The notes beneath the pieces were generated by a model. It worked only from the letters and a program-made list of their open reading frames with translations. It was not told where the DNA came from and did not search any database. The translations under genes and the position numbers were made by a program. Shown piece after piece: positions 32,518 to 38,424 of a DNA stretch of 38,424 bases; positions within the stretch are counted from its first letter, which is position 1; each line of letters opens with the position of its first letter. The DNA comes from Pseudomonadota bacterium (GTDB taxonomy: Bacteria > Pseudomonadota > Gammaproteobacteria > Pseudomonadales > Azotimanducaceae), in assembly GCA_022571415.1 (NCBI GenBank), contig JACZXW010000012.1, positions 1 through 38,424 on the forward strand. The letters run 5' to 3'.

Positions 32518-33351
32518 CTATTCAAACCAGTTAGCAATCTTTTCCAGCAACCCACCTTCCGCTGGGTACGGCTTTAATACCCTTGTTAATACAATTGAAA
32601 TATTGTCTTTACCACCGCTGACGTTAGCCAGATTAACTAAGTGCCCCGCCAGCTCATTAAGGTTCGAACTCAATTCAATCAACGAGTTTTCGATATCATG
32701 GTCTGTGACCAGGTCATGTAATCCGTCTGAACACATGAGGTACACATCACCTTCCTCAACTTCATGTTCATGCACTTCTACCTCAACGACGGGTGCAACT
32801 CCCAGCGCGCGTGTTACTACATTCTTTTTGTTGGAAGCCCTGGCCTCTTCCTTGGTGAGCAGCCCCTTGTCAATCAGTTCCTGAACAAAACTGTGATCTT
32901 TCGTTATCTGTTCAAGTACCCCGGCACGGAAGCGGTACATCCTTGAATCACCGATGTGTGCTACCGAAACCTTGTCATTATGGTAATAGGCAGCGACCAC
33001 AGTCGTACCCATTCCCTGGCACTGTGGCTGGGTTTGCGAAACGTGGAAAAGCGAATCATTGGCTTTTTCTACCAGCTTGCGCAGAACCTGAGATTCAGCC
33101 GGTAAATCACTGTCTAAACTGTTTATTTCCGCGGCGACAAGGGAAGATCCATTTCTGTATTCGGCCAACGCATCAATCAGCAGATGCACAGCCATAGAGC
33201 TGGCAACCTCGCCTGCATTGAGGCCGCCCATGCCATCGGCCAGCACTGCAAAACCCATGCTTTCATTTTCGGTGATGAAATCCTCATTGTGATCCCTGAC
33301 CTGACCCACGTCTGTTCGCGCCACAAACTGTAACTTGCCATGAAAATTCAC
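32518..33351 (-). CDS. PP2C-type Ser/Thr protein phosphatase
   Basis: A 277-residue Stp/PrpC-like phosphatase. All metal-binding segments are visible: ARTDVGQVRDHNEDF (R, D), VLADGMGGLNAGE (D, GG), HIGDSRMYRFRAG (D of the GDSR motif), and LMCSDGLHDLV plus GGKDNISIVL near the end (D, DN). It has no membrane anchor. It is expected to reverse the kinase encoded immediately upstream. The start is a GTG at 33351 whose GTGA overlaps the kinase stop, and no in-frame ATG exists near. This coupling fits a fixed kinase:phosphatase ratio. Confidence 0.95.
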   Translation of the reverse strand: MNFHGKLQFVARTDVGQVRDHNEDFITENESMGFAVLADGMGGLNAGEVASSMAVHLLIDALAEYRNGSSLVAAEINSLDSDLPAESQVLRKLVEKANDSLFHVSQTQPQCQGMGTTVVAAYYHNDKVSVAHIGDSRMYRFRAGVLEQITKDHSFVQELIDKGLLTKEEARASNKKNVVTRALGVAPVVEVEVHEHEVEEGDVYLMCSDGLHDLVTDHDIENSLIELSSNLNELAGHLVNLANVSGGKDNISIVLTRVLKPYPAEGGLLEKIANWFE

Positions 33352-35744
33352 TCTGCTGCTGCCTCCCCTCGGTCGCTACCATTCTTCTTGGGAGCAGCGC
33401 CCATCCTCTCAAGGCAAACCTGCAAGTGCGCTGCCAACTTCTTACCGGATTGGTAGCGCTTCTCGGGTTTCTTGCCTATGGCGTTGTGAATTACCTTGCG
33501 CAGGGTCGGGTTAATATCCGGTTTGATAGTCTTGATATCGATGGGCCTGTCATTGACAATGGCATACATCAATGTGGCCATTGAATCTCCCTTGAATGGC
33601 AAGGAACCACACACCATCTGGTAAGTGAGTACACCCAACGAGAACAGATCAGCACGGCCATCTACCTTCTTACCCATACATTGTTCGGGTGACATATAGT
33701 TCGGCGTTCCCAAAACAGTCCCTGTTCTCGTCTTACTTGAATCGGTAATGCGGGCAATACCAAAATCTGTAATCTTCGCGATGCCCGTATCAGGATCATA
33801 CATGATATTTGATGGCTTGATGTCCCGATGAACCACGTTCCGCGAATGGGCATAATCAAGCCCTTTCGCACATTGGATCACTATTCTAATCACCGTCTCT
33901 ACAGGCAACAATTCATCCGGCTTGATGTGTGCGTCCAGGTCATACCCTTTCAGCAATTCCATGGCGATGTACGCCAGGTCATTTTCTTCACCGGCATCGT
34001 AAATGGAGACGATGTTGGCATGATTGAGGCGACCCGCTGACTCAGCTTCCCTGAAGAAGCGTGCCTTCACTTCCTCGAGTTCATCCTCACCAAATTCCTG
34101 TGCAAGCGCCATTGTCTTGATGGCGACTTCCCTGTTGATCTTGGGATCCTTGCCAAGATAGACGATGCCCATCGCGCCTTTGCCCAGTTCTTTTTCGATC
34201 TGGTAGCGACCCAGCATTGGCTTTTCAACCGAACCATCCTCATTGATGATCGTGGCACCCAGCATTCCGCCGCCACCCATCATTACCGCGTCTTCAAGGG
34301 ATTCACATCGTACAATTCTTTTTTCCACATCACGAAAATTGTTGTTCGTTTCCGCAATGAATTCATAGCTTGACTGGGCTTTGTTGTATTGGCGTTTCCT
34401 TTCATAATCCAGACCGAGGCTGTAAACCATCTCGAAAGTTGTCTCTTCACGCGGGCAGCGCCTGAACTTTTCAAATGCCGCATCCAACTGACCCTGGCCT
34501 TGATAGGCTAGACCCAACATCCGATTGCTCTCCGCTGAATCCGCAGCAGATACCATTTGCATTCGTTCGCTCAACATATACTGGCGAATGCTCATCAGAA
34601 TCATGCAGACAAACCCCGCCAGCAGGCCATAGGTCATGGAGATGACAAGACCGCCATAGATGTATGCCGCCGACAAGGTCGCCACGTATATCCCGAAGAC
34701 CGCAGCTGCTGCAAGAACTCTGACAGCCAGGCCCCTGAGCGTGCCCGTTACAAGCAGCAGCACCAGGAATGCCAGCGTAGCAGCCGACTCGACACCAAAC
34801 CCGGCCGGTCTGAGAGGCACGCCATTCATCAGCGTGCTGATGGTATCTGCAATGATCTCAACGCCATAGACCTGCCCCAGGGGCGTGGTGAACCTGTCGT
34901 GAGTGACTTCCCAGGTGTCCCCCACCAGCACAATCTTACCGGCAAAAACGGCCTCCCATTCTTCCAGTTCGTCCGGGTTCACATCCTGAAGATCCAGTAT
35001 CTCCAACGCCGAAAATCCAGCCTGGCCTTCACTTAAATAGCGAGTCCCCACATCAAGGGCAGGAAAATCAATGTAAATGTCCGAAAACTGATCCAGTTCC
35101 ACCATCACCTCATCACCAATGGTCAGGATATTAGCTTCAAGTTTCGGATCGACCCCCCAGTACATGCCGAGGGCCTGGATCGCAATCGGCCATCCGTCCT
35201 TCGCCATGGTAACGCCCGGATGGATTCTAAGACGCGCCAGATTGTCGCTGAAGGCACTGGTAGGCTCCAGGTTCGAATAGCCGGTTCGGGCCTGATTCTT
35301 CAATACTTCCGTGGGGTAAGCCAATCGATCAAACCGTCCATCGATAAAACTTGCGTAGGAAACCAGGAGAACATTGTCAGCCTGCCTGAACATCTCGGCC
35401 GTGGGCTCATCTTCCCCATAGGAGCTTTTGAAATCCATGAGGAAGTCCATTACCACGACGCTTGCGCCAAACCCCGACAGAATCTGAGCAATCTTGCCCA
35501 GATCGGTACGCTTGAACGGGAAACTTCCATATTCTTCGTACAGGGCTTCATCCAATGCGACGATCATGATTTCATCCCGCAGACGCGTGAGTGAAGGATC
35601 ACCCAGGGACGTGCGCAGGATATGCCGGAAGGAAATGGTCTGATCCTCCAGGAGGGAGAATATTTCAACCCTTTCCGCTGGCACCGTTAAAAGGAAAACG
35701 ATGAGCGTGAGTGCTACATCCCAGCGCTTCAAAGGATTTTTCAT
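33348..35744 (-). CDS. CHASE2-domain Ser/Thr protein kinase
   Basis: A 798-residue membrane kinase. TM1 (about 9-22) is followed by a periplasmic CHASE2 sensor (about 30-310). Three TMs (about 320-385) lead to a TPR-like linker (about 405-480) and a Hanks-type kinase domain (about 512-780). Motifs are the glycine loop GKGAMG at 521-526, VAIK with K543, HRDIKPSN at 639-646, and DFG at 660-662. A short activation segment rich in S/T leads to PNYMSPEQ. All catalytic residues are present. It is the first gene of kinase - phosphatase - FHA, divergent from yaaA. The CHASE2 region is paralogous to that of the cyclase. Confidence 0.94.
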   Translation of the reverse strand: MKNPLKRWDVALTLIVFLLTVPAERVEIFSLLEDQTISFRHILRTSLGDPSLTRLRDEIMIVALDEALYEEYGSFPFKRTDLGKIAQILSGFGASVVVMDFLMDFKSSYGEDEPTAEMFRQADNVLLVSYASFIDGRFDRLAYPTEVLKNQARTGYSNLEPTSAFSDNLARLRIHPGVTMAKDGWPIAIQALGMYWGVDPKLEANILTIGDEVMVELDQFSDIYIDFPALDVGTRYLSEGQAGFSALEILDLQDVNPDELEEWEAVFAGKIVLVGDTWEVTHDRFTTPLGQVYGVEIIADTISTLMNGVPLRPAGFGVESAATLAFLVLLLVTGTLRGLAVRVLAAAAVFGIYVATLSAAYIYGGLVISMTYGLLAGFVCMILMSIRQYMLSERMQMVSAADSAESNRMLGLAYQGQGQLDAAFEKFRRCPREETTFEMVYSLGLDYERKRQYNKAQSSYEFIAETNNNFRDVEKRIVRCESLEDAVMMGGGGMLGATIINEDGSVEKPMLGRYQIEKELGKGAMGIVYLGKDPKINREVAIKTMALAQEFGEDELEEVKARFFREAESAGRLNHANIVSIYDAGEENDLAYIAMELLKGYDLDAHIKPDELLPVETVIRIVIQCAKGLDYAHSRNVVHRDIKPSNIMYDPDTGIAKITDFGIARITDSSKTRTGTVLGTPNYMSPEQCMGKKVDGRADLFSLGVLTYQMVCGSLPFKGDSMATLMYAIVNDRPIDIKTIKPDINPTLRKVIHNAIGKKPEKRYQSGKKLAAHLQVCLERMGAAPKKNGSDRGEAAAE

Positions 35745-35923
35745 GTGCTTGCCCGATTACCCTTTTTCGTTAGCAAAGGTTTAATTCGACTTTCATTACG
35801 AGAAGGCGGTGTTCTTTTAACTGATTTTGCTCCATCAATGTAAGCTTGTCTAATGCCCGGTCTCGCACCGCTGATGCAAACATTGTATCCTGTCCGCACC
35901 CCCATAGATGGTCTGAGGCTCAA

Positions 35924-36697
35924 ATGCTAACCCTGATCTCACCGGCTAAAACCCTGGATTTTGAATCTCCGCCAGTGACGAAAAAAACTTCCAACCATGA
36001 ATTCATGGATCATTCCATTGAACTCATCGAGCTTATGCGAAAGCAAACTCCCAGGAAGTTAGCAAAATTGATGCACATCAGCCCAAAACTCGCTGAACTC
36101 AACGTTGATCGTTATCAGAAGTGGCAACCTCCGTTTTGTCCCGCCAATGCCAAGCAGGCTATCCTGGTATTCAAAGGCGACGTATATCTGGGCCTCGAAG
36201 CTGAAAACTATAACCAACGAGATTTCAATTTTGCACAAAAAAACCTGCGAATTCTTTCTGGCCTTTACGGCTTGTTAAGGCCCCTTGATCTGATTCAACC
36301 CTATCGCCTGGAAATGGGCACCAAACTCAAAAATAAAAACGGCAAGGATTTATATTCTTTCTGGGGGGAATCCATTACCCGTTCAATTGCCCGGGAACTG
36401 GATTCTCACCGAAACAAAACACTGATCAATCTGGCTTCGATTGAATACTTCAAATCGGTGAGACCCGAACTGCTCCCGGGCAAGGTCGTTACCCCTGTAT
36501 TTAAGGATTTTAATAATGGCCGCTACAAGGTGCTTGGCTTTTTCGCAAAAAAGGCCAGGGGCTGCATGGCATCCTTTATTGTCAAGAACCGGATTACCAG
36601 TCTGGATCAGATAAAGGATTTTGACGTTGACGGTTACAGGTTCAACGACGTCTTTTCAACTGACTCCCAGTGGGTATTCACCCGTAAAGCAGGTTAG
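35924..36697 (+). CDS. yaaA: Peroxide stress protein YaaA
   Basis: A 257-residue YaaA/UPF0246 protein. In E. coli it limits intracellular free iron and oxidative damage under H2O2. The family marks are the start MLTLISPAKTLDFE, then KGDVYLGLEAE, LRILSGLYGLLRPLDLIQPYRLEMGTKL, INLASIEYFKSV, and KKARGCMASFIVKNR. Length is normal. GAGG is 5 bases before the ATG. The frame is open further upstream without homology. The stop is a TAG, and the same frame remains open into the next gene through a tandem repeat. Divergent from the kinase. Confidence 0.95.
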   Translation: MLTLISPAKTLDFESPPVTKKTSNHEFMDHSIELIELMRKQTPRKLAKLMHISPKLAELNVDRYQKWQPPFCPANAKQAILVFKGDVYLGLEAENYNQRDFNFAQKNLRILSGLYGLLRPLDLIQPYRLEMGTKLKNKNGKDLYSFWGESITRSIARELDSHRNKTLINLASIEYFKSVRPELLPGKVVTPVFKDFNNGRYKVLGFFAKKARGCMASFIVKNRITSLDQIKDFDVDGYRFNDVFSTDSQWVFTRKAG

Positions 36698-36701
36698 TCC
36701 G

Positions 36702-36773
36702 CAAACGCCGGTGGCTGCTCCTGGTCAAACGCCGGTGGCTGCTCCTGGTCAAACGCCTGTGGCTGCTCTTGGT
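36702..36773 (+). repeat. 3 x 24-bp tandem repeat between yaaA and the acoX-like gene
   Basis: Units at 36702-36725, 36726-36749 and 36750-36773. The first two are identical and the third differs at two positions. It starts 4 bases after the yaaA stop. In the yaaA frame each unit encodes roughly NAGGCSWS, and on the minus strand FDQEQPPA. A 24-base period keeps every frame, so copy-number changes would not shift frame. It behaves like a small VNTR. Confidence 0.85.
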
Positions 36774-36790
36774 ATCTCAAGGCGGCGCGG

Positions 36791-37768
36791 TTGATACGCC
36801 TGGGTATCGTGGTTAACCCAATGTCCGGCAGGGACGTGCGCCGGGTTGCAGCCAGGGCCAGCACCAGCGACCACCATGAAAAACAGCAACAGGTCACCAG
36901 ACTTGTGTTGGGCGCATTCTCCCAGGGAGTCGAACAAATATTCCTGGCAAATGAACCCTACAGAATCAGTTCACGGGCCGTGGAGAACCTGCAACAAAGA
37001 GACCGGGTACGGCTTCTGGATATACCGCTGACCCACACGGCAGCAGACACCAGGACCATGGTGCAAGAGATGTGGCACGAAGGATGCCGGGTGTTCATCG
37101 TCGTCGGTGGAGACGGAACCAACCGCACGGTTGCCAGCAGCTTTCCGGACGCGGTTATACTGCCGTTATCGACCGGAACCAACAACGTTTTCCCGACCTT
37201 CCTCGAAGCCTCCATTGCCGGTGCCGCAGCTGGACTCATCGCCAGCGGCCAGATGCATTACCAGGATCATTGCAATCGGTGCAAACAAATTCATATCAGC
37301 CTGCCGCACATTTCAGAAACGGCGTTGATTGACGCCGTCTTGCTTAAAAACGATCTACTGGGTAGCCTGCTGCCTTTCGCGACAGATAATATAGTCTCTG
37401 CATTGCTCACCCGGGCAGATCCTGCATCAATTGGAGTTTCACCTATTGGCGGATTTCTCCTGCCTTGTCAGCCGGACGATGAATTTGCCGTGTTTCTGCA
37501 ATGTGGCAAGGATGGACGATCCATCACCGTTCCAATTTCTCCCGGGCTATATAGCGAGGTGACCGTCAGCCAGATTGAGAAAGTTACCCTGGGAAAAACG
37601 ATCACTGTTACCGGTCCTGGTATTCTGGCTTTTGATGGCGACCGAACCATCAAACTGAGTGACGGGGAAGCCGCCACACTGGAGGTTCGACGAGATGGGC
37701 CGTGGATTATCGAAACCGCTAAGGTGATGAATTTCGCGGCCCAGAACCGACTGTTCGAAACCCGTTAG
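36791..37768 (+). CDS. AcoX-like / ATP-NAD kinase-family protein (COG3199)
   Basis: A 325-residue NAD-kinase-fold protein. The N-terminus RLGIVVNPMSGRDVRRVAARAS closely follows the AcoX pattern (GI..NP.SGRD.RR). GGDGTNRTVA at 106-115 is the nucleotide-binding signature, and PLSTGTNNVFP follows. AcoX lies in acetoin catabolism operons of other Proteobacteria, with unknown reaction. No acoABC genes are present here, so a metabolic link is unproven. No ATG fits. The TTG at 36791 has AAGG about 9 bases upstream. The frame is continuous with yaaA, broken only by the TAG at 36695-36697. It is a distant relative of the gene at 15592. Confidence 0.85.
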   Translation: MIRLGIVVNPMSGRDVRRVAARASTSDHHEKQQQVTRLVLGAFSQGVEQIFLANEPYRISSRAVENLQQRDRVRLLDIPLTHTAADTRTMVQEMWHEGCRVFIVVGGDGTNRTVASSFPDAVILPLSTGTNNVFPTFLEASIAGAAAGLIASGQMHYQDHCNRCKQIHISLPHISETALIDAVLLKNDLLGSLLPFATDNIVSALLTRADPASIGVSPIGGFLLPCQPDDEFAVFLQCGKDGRSITVPISPGLYSEVTVSQIEKVTLGKTITVTGPGILAFDGDRTIKLSDGEAATLEVRRDGPWIIETAKVMNFAAQNRLFETR

Positions 37769-37858
37769 AATCCATTCGCTCCAATGATCGTGCAGGTTCT
37801 CGTTTTTCACCCATAGTGCTAGTATCGCTTTCCCTTGCTAATGAATTGATTGAAACGC

Positions 37859-38424
37859 ATGAGAAAAAACTGTCTGGTCATCTTGTTGCTACTGGTTCCG
37901 ACGGTCGCTCCTTCGAATCTGCTGGCGGCAGATCAGGCTTCCGCAGAATCGTCGACAAAGACGCTGGTCTGGCCAGATGGCACCAGATACGTGGGTGGAG
38001 TGGTGGATGGGAAACGCACGGGCAAGGGCACCATTTTCTGGGAGGACGGTACCCGCTTTGTCGGTCAGTTCGCAGACGATATGCGTAACGGTCCAGGCTC
38101 GATGATCCTTCCTGATGGCACCGTATACACTGGATATTTCAAAGATGATGAATTGGTTGACTCACCGGCGACAAGTATTGTGGCAGCGGCGGGACCCGTG
38201 CAATCAGATACCAGTGCCAGTGACAGTCAGAAGCCGGTCGCAGACATCCCCGGAGCGCGGGCGAGCGAACCCTTGGTAACCCAGGTCCTTGCTGAAGAAG
38301 ATCAGGGTGAACCTGCAGCGATAAAATCAGAAAATTGGATTTTAGCTCAAAAATGGTCTGACCTGTCAATCAGAACTGCTTATATATGGCTGCTTATCTC
38401 AGCTTTATTAGACATCTACTCACG
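37859..38424 (+). CDS. MORN-repeat secreted protein (3' end outside window)
   Basis: A frame open from the ATG at 37859 to the window edge (188 codons, no stop). A signal peptide (NCLVILLLLVPTVAPSNLLA, cleavage before AD) is followed by three MORN units: PDGTRYVGGVVDGKRTGKG, EDGTRFVGQFADDMRNGPG and PDGTVYTGYFKDDEL (about residues 39-100). They have the usual Y-x-G / G-x-G spacing. Next comes an Ala/Pro/Ser/acidic linker (about 105-160), then a hydrophobic segment IRTAYIWLLISALLDIYS near the edge that could be a membrane helix. Bacterial MORN proteins often bind lipid or act as envelope scaffolds. It is separated from the acoX-like gene by 90 bases. Confidence 0.8.
   Translation, partial: MRKNCLVILLLLVPTVAPSNLLAADQASAESSTKTLVWPDGTRYVGGVVDGKRTGKGTIFWEDGTRFVGQFADDMRNGPGSMILPDGTVYTGYFKDDELVDSPATSIVAAAGPVQSDTSASDSQKPVADIPGARASEPLVTQVLAEEDQGEPAAIKSENWILAQKWSDLSIRTAYIWLLISALLDIYS

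Noticed and set aside
36694-36897. Minus-strand ORF with FDQEQPPA repeats
   Set aside because: It is antisense to the acoX-like gene and arises from the tandem repeat. No start signal is visible.

Overview
The window reads as gammaproteobacterial chromosome. Marker genes are queC/queE, ttcA with a yheU-type gene behind it, tusA, bolA, yaaA, a PolA-N/Xni-type exonuclease, and a divergent tesA / ybbA-ybbP arrangement like that of E. coli. There are no rRNA genes, intact tRNAs, phage modules or CRISPR arrays. Mobile DNA is limited to the left edge (the start of an IS30-type transposase beside a broken tRNA-Gly) and one 247-bp MITE-like element near 15.1-15.4 kb. A sulfatase, a PQQ-dependent dehydrogenase and the CHASE2 signalling genes would suit a free-living, perhaps aquatic heterotroph, but that is inference.

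Layout. 1-0.5 kb: IS30 end and tRNA-Gly(GCC) remnant. 0.5-1.9 kb: queC-queE (7-deazaguanine pathway) on the minus strand. 2.2-3.6 kb, plus strand: a phosphotransferase and a membrane-anchored nitroreductase-fold protein. 3.8-7.7 kb, minus strand: YbaK-CBS pair, sulfatase, YceI, rhomboid protease. 7.8-14.8 kb: an eight-gene minus-strand cluster built around a PspA/IM30 protein (ion channel, tandem ribbon-helix-helix-like protein, YjfK/DUF4178-like protein, PspA, DUF2170, membrane aminopropyltransferase-like protein, double DUF350, lipoprotein). Three near-identical palindromes (TTGACATA-A-TATGTCAA type) sit in front of its two apparent transcription units. One overlaps a good sigma70-like -10 box, which suggests a shared repressor. 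The in-operon tandem RHH-like protein is the obvious candidate.

15.0-15.6 kb: a small gene broken by a MITE-like element with an 8-bp target duplication. 15.6-18.7 kb: a tightly packed operon tusA - gamma-glutamylcyclotransferase-like - thioesterase - 5'-3' exonuclease - NAD-kinase-like. 18.8-22.3 kb: PQQ-alcohol dehydrogenase fused to cytochrome c, then ttcA-yheU. 22.4-28.4 kb: polysaccharide deacetylase, YbbA-YbbP ABC exporter, TesA (its start overlaps that of ybbA head-to-head), YgjP-type metalloprotease, BolA.

28.4-35.7 kb: a signalling island with two proteins carrying clearly paralogous CHASE2 sensor modules, one ending in a class III nucleotide cyclase and the other in a Ser/Thr kinase. 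Between them lie a PP2C phosphatase, an FHA protein and a FecR-domain protein. Kinase, phosphatase and FHA look like one operon, so one sensor type may feed both phosphorylation and cyclic-nucleotide outputs. 35.9-38.4 kb, plus strand: yaaA, a 3 x 24-bp tandem repeat, an AcoX/NAD-kinase-like gene in the same frame as yaaA, and a MORN-repeat protein that runs off the end.

The most promising material for a new system is (1) the PspA cluster with its repeated operator and candidate RHH regulator, and (2) the paired-CHASE2 kinase/cyclase island.
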